Source: Juglans regia (lineage: Eukaryota > Streptophyta > Magnoliopsida > Fagales > Juglandaceae). Taken from it: a stretch of DNA of 64,000 bases. Shown in pieces: positions 11,720-22,104 of the stretch. The notes under the pieces were generated by a model, which saw only the letters and a program-made list of their open reading frames with translations, had not been told where the DNA came from and searched no databases. The position numbers and the translations under genes were made by a program. Numbering within the stretch: position 1 is the first letter of the stretch; every line of letters starts with the position of its first letter. The stretch is from positions 14,586,798 to 14,650,797 of the forward strand of contig NC_049914.1 of assembly GCF_001411555.2 (NCBI RefSeq). The letters run 5' to 3'.

Positions 11720-14160
11720 CTGTTTATCCTAATACAAAGAATATAAATAAGGAGGACTTTCATCAAATGATGGAATAAGAATATAATAATTTCTTATTTC
11801 ATCTGAAGGTAATTATTGCAGAAAATTATGTTGAAAAACTCCATCATCTTAAGAAAACCCTCATCATCTAAATTTTTATTTTAGAACAAACAAAATCACA
11901 GCACAAAGCAATGCAACAAAACTGACCAATTCACATGCAGATCTTAACAATGCTAAATAAGAGCATTCTCATCCAATGCATTTATATTGAATGTATAAAT
12001 AAATCGGGTTCAGAATGGTGGAAATATTGACAGGATGTGTAAGCAATGACCCATCCATATCAAATAGCTACAAAACCCCACCTAAACCCCGATTGCCTTT
12101 TGTGGAAAATACCACGAACTACAATATGGCTATTCAAGTGAGGATTACCCCGCCATATCAATGGGACCCCATCAACACTTGTGAATTAACTTGCACTATA
12201 ACACCATCATCACAACCTAATAACAACTCCTCTCCCCAGATACAAAACACTGCAAAGGACCCAACAACACAAAACAAATTACCCAACATAGCAAACACAG
12301 ATCATAACATGCAAACAAAAAATAAAATCCAAAATTCTTCTTGTTGACGCGCGGAGAGAGCTGCTAATGATGAACACATTGCATATAATCCAACTTATTA
12401 AATTGTTAATCCCAATACAAAGAATATAAATAGGAGGATTTTCGTCAGATGATGAAATAAGACCATAACAATTTATTCTTTTATTTGAAGATTATCACTG
12501 AAGACAATCATGCTAAAAACTTTCATCATCTTATGAAAACCCTCATCATCTAAATTCTTTTTTTTAGAACAAACAGAATGACATGTTATTTTTTATTTCA
12601 TTGTAAGAATTACACAATAATCATAACATACAAACCAAAGAAAGCAAAAAATAGTAACATACCTACAAATGATACAACAACAAAAAAAAAACATTTACAA
12701 CAATAAAAAACAGAACCAAAAACAAAAACCAACATTACATTATGAAAAAAAAAAAATACAACACTGGATCATAAGAAAAATCATATTTTGTCACAAATCT
12801 AAAGATCACAGATAATAATACAACCAAATACAAAATTTACAATGTTGCATCATAAAAAAGACTATATAAAAAAGCCATTACTAATTTGAAAAAAAAAATA
12901 GAAAAATTCTTTTTTTTAGAACTAACAGAATCACATCACAAAGCAATGTAACAGAACTAACCAATTCACATATTCACATAAAACAACAACCAAACAGAAT
13001 GCAAATCACAATAATGTTAAATTAAAGCATTCTCATCCATTGTATTTATATCGAATGCATAAATAAATGGCGCTTAGAATCGTGCAACCATTGACAACAT
13101 GCGTAAACAAAGAGCTATTCACATAGAATGGCTGCAAAATCTCACCCAAAACCATATCGATGGGGCCCCATTAACCAACTAAAACCAACTTTACAGACAA
13201 AATACATATACAAAATTACATGTGGAAATCACAGAACCGAAAACAAAAACCAACATTACATTACGAAAAAAAAGATACAACGCTAGATCATAAGAAAATT
13301 TATATTTTCATACGAATCTATAGATCACATGATATGAACCTGCGAGAATGAAATCTCTTGAATCCACAATCAATTTAAAAACACCCCAAGAAAGCCAAAA
13401 TCAAGTCAATGGATGGAGAACCTAGACACGATGAGAACTCGTTTAAAAAACGTAGATTATATTAAAATCTAAACCCGTTGAAGAACATGTCTCAAGAACC
13501 CAGATTACAAAGGAGGAACGCCACAAATGATATGATTTACATTTGATAAGTTCAAAAGTTCAATTAAGAATAAGAGGAGATAAACTCAACTCACAATGAA
13601 TAAATTCATCAAATTTCATAAATTTCTTAACATAAGGCAACAAAGTGTATTTAAACTAAAATCTAATTAAAACCCTAACCAAAATAATGCCACATCTTCC
13701 AAAAATACCCCTGAGTGAACAGTAATGTAGCTACTGTACAGCGCTACAGTAACTTGGCTACAATAACCCTAACCCTAGTTCAATAAAATAATAACTTTCC
13801 CAACATGTTCTTGCATAGGCCCCCTTAAATGCATCCCATAATAAACCTAATTATTCTAAACAAATAAAATAAGTTCTTTAAATGAATTAAATAAGTTGAA
13901 AACCTTCAAATGCCCAAAGCCTTTAAGTCATGTTGTTGCCCTTTCCATAGCTTATCAAATGAATCAAAGCTGAATCTTCATAATTTAAGCCCTTGAACTT
14001 GTATTTGGCCCATCTGGAACTTGCAACATATCTTTAAGATTAGACCCACCTTAGTTCCCATCTTCACAGATAACAACACAACCAAATACAAACCTTACAA
14101 TACCGAACTATAAAAAAGATTATATAGAAAAGGCATAACAAAGTTGAAAAAACAACAAAG
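11720..14160. repeat. Complex direct repeats (blocks A-B-A-C-B-C)
   Basis: Three block types recur in direct orientation. Block A (AATACAAAGAATATAAATA to CCCTCATCATCTAAAT) is at about 11732-11890 and 12415-12565. Block B (CAAAGCAATG, GCATTCTCATCCA, TTTATAT) is at about 11900-12090 and 12940-13160. Block C (AACAAAAACCAACATTACAT, GATCACAGATAA) is at about 12690-12900 and 13220-13329 plus 14064-14160. The second C block is split by a solo LTR. Divergence between copies is moderate, so the duplications are old. No gene. Confidence 0.7.
13330..14063 (-). mobile_element. Solo LTR (734 bp) with TCACA target-site duplication
   Basis: The block starts TGATATGAACC and ends TTCCCATCT on the plus strand. 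It is flanked by TCACA at 13325-13329 and 14064-14068. The sister repeat at 12801-12816 reads GATCACAGATAA without the insert, an exact empty site. On the minus strand the LTR begins (A/T)GATGGGAACTAA and ends TTCATATCA. The same sequence in plus orientation begins at 63652, where the first base is the canonical T. No internal region or second LTR is present, so this is a recombined solo LTR. Confidence 0.85.
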
Positions 14161-14620
14161 GACACAAAAAATCGATCTTTTCACACAAAAAATACAGAAA
14201 ATCGAGAAAAAACAAACCCAAAATAAATAAAAAACTCCGAAGGCCAACAAACATTTAAAAGCATAAAAAAAAAACACGAAAAAAAATTAGCAAAAAATAC
14301 GAAAAACCGAGAGCATCCAAACCGACAATATACAAAATACCTAACATTGGATTATAAAAATACCAACAAACATATCAGAGAAAAATATAAAATTTTTTTA
14401 ATAAAAATACAGAAAATCTACAACATGCAAACCCATAAAACACAAAACGCATGGAAACCCATGAAAAAAGACACATTCTCAAAAAGATCCAAAACAATAC
14501 ACAACCTAAAACCAAAAAAATACAAAACTCCAAAGATCAACAAACATTTAAAAGCATAAAAACCCACAATATACAAAATACCCAACACTGGACTATAAAA
14601 ATACAAACAAACACAAGAAC
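14090..14620. repeat. A-rich tandem repeat, about 295-bp period
   Basis: CCAACAAACATTTAAAAGCATAAAAA at about 14241 recurs at about 14536 with its flanks, as does the CAATATACAAAATACC(T/C)AACA block (about 14327 and 14569). The plus strand is extremely A-rich and T-poor. Long frames on the minus strand here are poly-Phe artefacts. Confidence 0.6.
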
Positions 14621-14959
14621 AAATGTCTAACTACATGAGAAAAGATAAAACACAAAAACCTCATGGAAATCCACGAAAAAATACATTCTCAAAAAAATCC
14701 AAAAAAAAATACACAAATCCGAAGACAAAAAAAAAAGAATAAAACAGCACGAGAAATTTAGGGACTCACATGAAGCTGGTGCAAAAGCAAAATGACAAAA
14801 AATGCAAAAAAAATACAATTTTTTACCAAAAATGAGACCAAACAACCGGGACGAAAACGAGAAAAAAAAAAAAAAAACCAAACCTTCTAGAGAACAAACT
14901 TGAAGGGACTATGGGGAATTTTTTTTTTTACAAAAAATACAAAAAAAAAATACAAGCTC

Positions 14960-15215
14960 AGATCATACCAAAAATGCGAACCAACAATAAGAGGAAAAAA
15001 ATAACCCACAAAACAACCCGAACGAAAATGTAGAACAACCTCGTAAAAAAATATATTTTTTCACGAAAAATGCAACAAAAAATGCGAACCAACAACATGA
15101 GGGAAAAAAACCCACAAAACAACCCAAACGAAAACGAAAAAATGCAACCGAAAATGCGAACCAAAGCAGGAGGGGAAAAAAACCCACAAAAAAAGCCGAA
15201 CGAAAACAGGAGAAA
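14960..15215. repeat. A-rich short tandem repeats with AATGCGAACCAA core
   Basis: AATGCGAACCAA followed by an AACCCACAAAA(C/A)A block occurs three times (about 14971, 15077 and 15153), with unequal spacing. It is part of the A-rich strand-biased tract that ends near 15720. No gene. Confidence 0.6.
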
Positions 15216-15424
15216 AAAAAATCTCAACCTTGCAGAGAACAAACCTGAAGAGAAACCACAGATGTTAAAACACAGAGAGGAGAGAAGACAAAGAGAAATG
15301 GCCAACTGAGAAATCGAGAGAAAGCAGAAGAAAAAAGAAGAAAGAGAGAGATGAAGAAAAGGCGAAGGAGAGAAGATAAAACAAAGTGAGAGAAGATGGA
15401 AAGTAAATGAAAAGGCGGAAGGGA

Positions 15425-15690
15425 AAAAAAAAAGAAGCAAAACCTGTAGCCCCCTGACACCAATAAAGTAAAAAGACCAAACCATCCTTATGTAAATAAA
15501 CACAAAAGCATAAAACATAAAAAGATAAAAAATTCAAAACACAAAAAAACGGAGGCAAATAAAAAGTCGGAAAGAAAAAAAAAAACAAAAAGAAAACCTG
15601 CAGCCCCTGACATTGCCACAGTAAAAAGACCAAATTATCCCTATGTAAACGGACACAAAAGAAAAACATAAAAGGATAGAAAAGTAAAAA
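15425..15690. repeat. Direct repeat of about 160 bp near the proposed Helitron 5' end
   Basis: AAACCTGTAGCCCCCTGACA, AGTAAAAAGACCAAACCATC, CTTATGTAAATAAACACAAA at 15440-15505 recurs as AAACCTGCAGCCCCTGACAT, AGTAAAAAGACCAAATTATC, CTATGTAAACGGACACAAA at 15593-15660. Repeated subterminal sequence just inside a candidate transposon end. Confidence 0.6.
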
Positions 15691-15871
15691 CACCCAAAAA
15701 ACAGATGGAATGCACAGAAGAAGACAATTTTACTGTTCACATATATTGACACTTATTTATTCACTATAGATATACACACACACACACCATCATTTTTGTC
15801 ATTATCAGCCGAGAATGGTAAGGCGATAATGATTAGGAAAATACTTTAATTATAAACGAATTATAGAAAAG

Positions 15872-15980
15872 TAAACCTACAAACTGATGTGGTTTAATAT
15901 AGTACATTAGACTGTAAAGTTATTTTTATCACAAAGTAGATCTAACGGATTCCATAAAACCACATCAGTTTGTGGGTTTA
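15872..15980. mobile_element. Short inverted-repeat element (MITE-like, 109 bp)
   Basis: TAAACCTACAAACTGATGTG at 15872 is matched in reverse complement by CACATCAGTTTGTGGGTTTA at 15961-15980, giving about 25-bp arms around a 58-bp loop. It can fold as one hairpin. It lies just outside the candidate Helitron terminus. Family not identified. Confidence 0.7.
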
Positions 15981-16209
15981 TTTTGTATAATCTTTGTGTC
16001 TGTAACAATTCTATAATAATTATTAAGATGGTAGATAAAGTTTTTCATTGAATTATTATGTACCATTTGTGAGGGTACTCTTTAATTTTTTGTTGTCGTA
16101 TATGTGACAGCAACAATACAAGATATCTCTCCCATCATATATGTGACAACAACAATACAAGATAATGATACTCCACCCACTATTCTACAACTTCTTTACC
16201 TCTCTCACG

Positions 16210-17280
16210 ACTTTTTTTTTTTTTTTTAATAAAACCAAAAGCAATTCCCTCCCATTCAAAAATCACGTCCCCTCGCATTCAAAAATCAGAAACCCCCCTC
16301 CCCCATCTCGACCTCCCACCATCTCTGCCTATTACCACCATTCAGAGGCATTGTCTCAAGTAAGTCTCTCATGTGCCTCTAACCTCGACTCTCTCTGTAA
16401 AATTCAATTTTTCTGCCACCATCTATACCTCACTCACGTTGTAGTCGCCTTTGCAGCCGTCTAGACTCCAACTGCTGCCACATACTGCCGCCTGAGACAC
16501 TCCTCAAGGCAAGCACAATCACGCCTCTCTCTCCCTCATTCATACTCTTGATGTGCCCTAACTCCATTTGTGCAAAAATCCCTAAATTAATCCACCCCTA
16601 ATTGGTTTCGATTTTCTCTCTTCTTAGGTATTTTCTAACTTTCGAGTGCTGCAATTCTGAGTTTTTGGCTCTTCAATCTTCAATAGGTATTAGTTTTTGT
16701 TGTTACGCTGCTCTGTGAATTTTGCTGGCTTTCGAATAATGGGTTGTTCTTAATTTACATGCGTTTTGATTATTTACAGTTAATTTTCATTTTTCTATGT
16801 TGTCCCTATTCTCTTGTGGTTGGCTTATGGTATAACCTATTCTTATGGGCTGTTTCTGCAACTTGCAAATTAATTCTTGGGATGTTTGTTGGACTATTTG
16901 TTCACTTATAACTCATTGGGTTGTGGGAGAGAGCTTGACTTTGGTTTGTTTAGCAGTGAGTGAATGATTTGCCATGGGGAGTTAAGAGAATTGGATACTG
17001 TATACCTAGGAACGAGAACAAAATCTTGGGTCCTCAAATTTAATTTTTCTTTGAAATGCACCTTTAGACTGTATTTTAATTATCATTCAGTAATGTAATT
17101 AGGATTCAGCAATGGAATTAAGATTCTGACAAATCTCATTTAATTAATACCTTTAGCTTGGGAGCAAAATCTTGGGTCCTTCAGTTCTTTTAGTTTTTTT
17201 TTTATGTTTGAGCAATTTACCATCTTGAATATAAACCTTATTTTCATGTATAATTTTTTTTACTTTTTTATTTTTTTGTA
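16210..17280. other. CT-rich then AT-rich end region of the MULE, no clear gene
   Basis: 16215-16500 is pyrimidine-rich like a plant 5' leader. A 100-codon plus-strand frame there is Ser/Pro/Thr-rich and unrecognised. It may be leader or promoter sequence inside the MULE left end. No downstream gene can be read from it. Confidence 0.35.
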
Positions 17281-17285
17281 GAGTA

Positions 17286-18490
17286 TTAGCAAAAATAGAG
17301 AAGAAGCCTTAAAAACACAATAGAAGTGAAATAACTAATGCCTTGAAGATGCAAAAATAGAGAAGAAGCATTGAAGAAGCAAAAATAGAGATTATTATTA
17401 TTGCAGATTATTAGCAAAAATAGAAGTGAAGGAACTGAAGGTGGAATGTAATTTTCCTCTAAAGAAGAAGCCTTGAAGACACAATTATGGATTTCATTTG
17501 GAGTTTGGGATGTGATGTGGTTTGGAGTAGTTCTAAATAAGCTTGGAAATGTTGGATGCACTTTTTGAAGATTGGCCAGATTGATGTTATTGTATATTTT
17601 GAACATTTTAGAACATTTTTTCTTTTTTTGTACTGGTGAAAATATAGTGTAAAGTTTGAGATTGTTGCACTTGAAAATGTTTTATACAGTTTTGGAGTAC
17701 TTATGACAATACATTGTGTAAAAATGGGGATTATAGATTGTTATAGCAGGCTTTACCACTACATTTTGTTTTTGGCGTAGTTGAAATATTTTCTAATGTT
17801 TGGAATTATGCTGGTACCCAAAGATGTTGTTGAGAATATAGCCACCATGTATACATTTTGTATCCAGTTGTACTATTAGGTGTGATCAACTATCATTTTG
17901 CAAAAAGTCTTTGAAAACTCAAAAAGCAATTCAAGTTCTATTACTTGTGAAAGTAAACAACAGGACATAACAATAACAACTCTACTTATAAAAAAAAAAA
18001 AAAACCAACACAAAATAAATGTTTGAATATTATTTTAAGTATGCTACAAATCATGATATCTCTAAATAAAGATGAAAATTCATTTATAGTAGCATTCATT
18101 GTGTACCATTTACATTCGAACTATGTCGATTGATCACAATTACAAGCCCAAAAAAGTCCATGACAATAACTTTATCTTATCTACACATTACAACTTTGTA
18201 GAAAAATGTACACAATACAACTAACTTTCAACTGATATGCTAAACCTTATAATTTGTCAAATATAGTGCACATCACAACAAAATTTCAAAAATTGTACAT
18301 ATCACAATAAGATTCCAAAAACTATACACATGTGATCTATTACATGTTGCAATTTGACCAAAGTAACATAATCCATCCATCCATCTCATACTGGTGCTAC
18401 AATCCCAAACATGCATTATAAATAGAGTTGTAAACATATTAACTGTTAATAGATGACTTGTTATTATATTTTCTAGAATAATCCAATAAA
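17286..18490. other. Non-coding part of MULE with a copy of a transposase fragment
   Basis: No complete gene. At about 17812-17850 the text TGGTACCCAAAGATGTTGTT GAGAATATAG repeats the transposase-coding segment at about 19770-19800, in the same orientation (minus-strand LYSQQ(R/H)LWVPA). An internal duplication or a fragment of a second transposase. Confidence 0.5.
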
Positions 18491-18498
18491 TATTGAAA

Positions 18499-21050
18499 TC
18501 AATACTCACGAATATCAATGTCTACATCTTGACTTCCTCGAGAATTGCAATCATCACGGTGGTCTATAAGTTCGAACAAAGGTTGTTGCACCTAAAAAAA
18601 AAACATGTTAAATTACAAGCATGAAAATATGAAAAAAAAAAATCATAAGGCAATACCACAATTGACTGAACAATAGAGGTTATCGCAAAAGACGTCCTTG
18701 CATTGTACAGTGAAAGTAAATCAGGTATCATGGTAAAGTGGGCTGCTTGACTCAGCTTCTGTTAATAGTAGTATAATTAAACATTAATGTCGATATTTTC
18801 AAAACAAGAAAAAACTTAATCAACACAAACATTTTATCACCAAACCTTAATGTGACTACTCTTTTATCTTTTTATTGATTTTATTCTCTTGATCGCTTTC
18901 TCAACAAATGATTGTTTTCGCTTGAATGGTGGTCTCCCTTTACTTCGTATTACTCTGGGACTAAGTAATTTACTACTTCCCATCGTCTTGGTTGGACCAA
19001 TTCCGGTCGGAGTGCTACTACCGTACATAGACTTTGGTTGGACCCATTGTTGCTTCAACCCATCTAACTAGCTCAACAACTTGATAAAATCTTCTTCGGT
19101 GTTGGATGCATTATCAGCAATCTCATAAAATGCCTTAGTTAGTTTACCCAATCATTGTGATTTAGGGTTGTTACCCAAATCATCGTAACTAGATCTAACG
19201 AGGGTATACATTCGCTTAATGTCTTTCCTCCACCTATCAATGATGTAATATGAAGGTAACTCATCCTTATCATGGAATGTGAGCACATAAAAGATGTGCC
19301 TACACAAAATGCCATTGAATTCAAATAAATTGCATGTATACTTTACTTCAAACTCCTCGTCATTGAAATAAACAACAAAATCTCTCCGTTTGATTAATTT
19401 ATCTGTTACTTTTACTTTATCCGTAACTTGGTATGTATAAATTGCACCTTCACAGCTAATCAAAACTTGGCAACAGTATAGCAAGCCTCTAAACTCTCAT
19501 CTTGAACTTCTCAAAACTTTGCATTCCTATAGACTTCTTGAAATTGCCTCTCAATGGCATAATGGCTTATGCATGGAATCTGAGTGTGGAAGGAACTAAA
19601 ATCAGTTGTACTCTCATTCTCAACCTTCCTAATTAGGGCATTGTCATACTGATCTACAAACTGCCTCAATGTCATTTTTGAATTGACATAATCATAAAAA
19701 AATACATTCATACCTTCACTTAGTTGCGTGGTTGACATGCCTACTCAGAAATGGCATTTCACATATGCTGGTACCCAAAGACGTTGTTGAGAATATAGTC
19801 ACTCCAACCATGCATTACAATGCAGATCATAAGTATCAAGCAAATGCATCCAAAATTTTTCAAAGTCATCATGATTTAATGTGTCTTAAACACACTTGTG
19901 CAGGTCACTCTTAATGGCATAAACCAGGAATTTACAGCAAATTTCTCCGGTACTTTTTTTTCATAATATACCACAAGTAAAATCGATGGCAAGACAATGG
20001 AAACACTTTTGCAATTGCATTTTGCATTGTTTTATCTTGATCTGTAATTATTGCAACTGGAGCTCGACCATTCATGCACTTCAACCATGATTCAAACAAC
20101 TATATAAATGTCTTCGTATCCTCACCCAATATCAAGCCGCATCCAAACAAAATTGATTGACCGTGATGATTAACCCCGACAAATGGAGCAAATGGTATTT
20201 TATATGCCTTCGTCAAATATGTTGTATCAAACGTTATAATATCTCTAAAATATTTGTATACAACTCTACTTCGGGCATCTGCCCAAAAAACATTCCTTAC
20301 TCTGAATTCATCATCCACATCCATCACATAATAGAAGCCATCATTTTGTTCTTGCATTCTAGTAAAGTAGCTTTATAGAGCTTCTGCACCTCTCATCCCA
20401 AGTCGAAGTAGTCTTGCCTCACGTATGTAATTACGGGCATCTCTCTCTCCAAAAGTGAGATTTTCATAACCACCTGCTTCAACAACCATAGAATTGTAGC
20501 TCTTGATCAACCCTATGCCAGCCTTGTCATTGTATTCCAATTGCTTCTTGCTCACTGGATCCAACCTCTTGTGAAATCTAATATATCTAGCTTTTCTAGG
20601 ACTTAGGACATGTGTGTGCTCGAGCACAACATGGCTCAAGCAAAACTCGCCTTCAGAACCTAAGATTGCATTAATTCTGGCCTTGCATCCTTTTTCTCCT
20701 TAAGCTTTGGCTTCAGAATATTAGACGACGTGTTTTCAGATGTGCCTTGATGTACACATGCAAGCGTGAAATACCTCACATTCCCATCATCTCCAGTTTT
20801 GGAACTCCTTTTTGTAACACCAAAACCAAAATGTTTCGCATATCTTGTATAGTATGCTCTTACTTCTTCTTTTAAAGAAAATGACATTTTCACCTTAGGC
20901 TTTTCAAAGTCCACATTTCCATCCCTCTTTTCATTAATATTCGAACTATCATCAACATTCTCAAAACCTTCAACACATTTTTCTATCTTTTTTGATTGAC
21001 AAAGAGTGTGACTCGCAAAATAATCTAGCAAATTTAAATAAATCAAATAA
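18499..21050 (-). pseudogene. FAR1-related / MULE transposase pseudogene with introns
   Basis: The FAR1 DNA-binding region is at 20660-21046 (MSFSLKEEVRAYYTRYAKHF, FGFGVTKRSSKTGDDG). After a frameshift near 20690 comes LEHTHVLSPRKARYIRFHKR, then the MULE transposase core (VRNVFWADARSRVVYKYF, ITFDTTYLTKAYKIPFAPFV, GVNHHGQSILFGCGL, then APVAIITDQDKTMQNAIAKV with the second Asp). The SWIM zinc finger is YTCNLFEFNGILCRH (its first Cys replaced by Tyr), and the C-terminal basic part is RSKGRPPFKRKQSFVEKAIKR. Two more 3' exons follow (about 18660-18770 and 18499-18592, ending REY-stop). In-frame stops occur at 20373-20375 and 20100-20102, with others near 19913 and 19740. It is either the element's own transposase or a captured FRS gene; the inverted repeats favour the former. 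Confidence 0.85.
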
Positions 21051-21859
21051 CCATAAGTTCATCTATTTAATAGCATAGTTCATTATTGTAAAACATAATT
21101 TCACATGCTAATGGTAAATCAAATACAAAAGAATAAGGAAAAGATGGAGCTCTCATTCGATGCTTTTGTTTATTAAAAAACAAAAGAAAGCCATGCAAGA
21201 GGTCAAGAGGTTGTAAAGTTGTGGGTGGAGAAGCATTGTGTGTGATTTGCAAAGAGACATTTGAATATGAAGCTTGATGATGTGGTCCTTAGGGTTTTAA
21301 ATGGTATAAATTGGTAAATTGGTTTGTTAAATACATTTCAAGCAAGTTTTTATGTAGGAAGGAATTCTCATTGGACAATAATCTAGGGATTTTGCACAAA
21401 GAAAAGTTAGGACACATGCAAGGGTGAAGAGAGATGAAGGATTTTGGGACTTACCAGAGGCTCATGGAGGCTGTGTATAGTGGTGTTGAAGTCGAGATGG
21501 CGACGACAGTGGCAGCTGTAACTGTACAATACCATTTTCACTCAACACCCATGCAGAGAGAGAAATAGAAAGGGAGAATGAGAGAGAGAAAATCATGGTG
21601 GGAGGTAGAAGACTGAGAGAAGAAGAGAAACTCACCTAAAATGACACCAAACGGTGGTGGTAGGTGGCGATGATGGAAAGACAACGTGAGGGAAGGGAGA
21701 GTAAGGGGTAAGATGCGTATGCTGGAAGCTTCAATAGTTTTGAGCATAAGATGCGTAAAGGGGTGGGCTAGAGTACATTAGTTTCTATTAAAATAATAAA
21801 AACACACGTGAGGGATAAATAAGTTGTAAAGGAATGGCTGGAGTATCATTATCCTTCTC

Positions 21860-22104
21860 CATATAGAGGCTTCTACGTGGATTGGAACAAGGTCGTCCAA
21901 AATGGAAGAATAATTATAAGTTGTAGATCAAGTGAGAAAAATAATTGAAGCGGCCAGTGAGAAGAGAGTGTGTCATGTACGAACCATGCAACTCTATTCA
22001 AATAAGAACTAAATAAACAAAGCTTGATGAGCATGATTGTCTACTCGCTCGGACTCTACTTGTTTATACCCTCATCAAGAAGTTCACTTCTTTGTGCTTG
22101 AGTT
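21860..22104. other. Unassigned spacer
   Basis: No gene or repeat structure recognised between the MULE right end and the LTR element. Confidence 0.5.

Larger units (their letters stand above)
1..15770 (-). mobile_element. Candidate giant Helitron, right part of element (5' end at 15770)
   Basis: The Rep/helicase and RPA genes are on the minus strand, so the 5' end should lie at higher coordinates. At 15770 the minus strand reads A then TC (TCTATAGTGAATAAATAAG), fitting the Helitron rule of a TC start inserted after A. From there down to the Rep gene the plus strand is persistently A-rich, with many tandem repeats and no host gene. The only foreign blocks are a LINE and a solo LTR. The 3' CTRR end and its hairpin would lie left of the window. 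The Rep gene is certain; the claim that all 15 kb is one element is inference. Confidence 0.35.
16161..21853 (-). mobile_element. Mutator-like element (MULE/FAR1 type), 5.7 kb, with terminal inverted repeats
   Basis: The left end starts GATAATGATACTCCA and runs to CTCTCACG (16161-16209). The right end reads CGTGAGGGATAAATAAGTTG to GGAGTATCATTATC (21807-21853), its reverse complement with scattered mismatches over 47-49 bases. The FAR1-type transposase lies between them, on the minus strand. MULEs usually make 9-bp target duplications; the 9 bases outside the ends (ACAATACAA and CTTCTCCAT) do not match, so either the flanks have decayed or the true ends are a few bases off. Confidence 0.75.

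Noticed and set aside
12015..12347. 110-codon plus-strand frame, Asn/Pro/Thr-rich
   Set aside because: Overlaps direct-repeat block B, is not preserved in the second copy and matches no known domain.
13762..13776. Telomere-like AACCCTAACCCTAG
   Set aside because: Only two units, inside the solo LTR and degenerate in its sister copy.
14958..15752. Long minus-strand frames (up to 186 codons) rich in Phe and Ser
   Set aside because: They are translations of the A-rich tandem repeats; composition is extreme and several frames are open at once.
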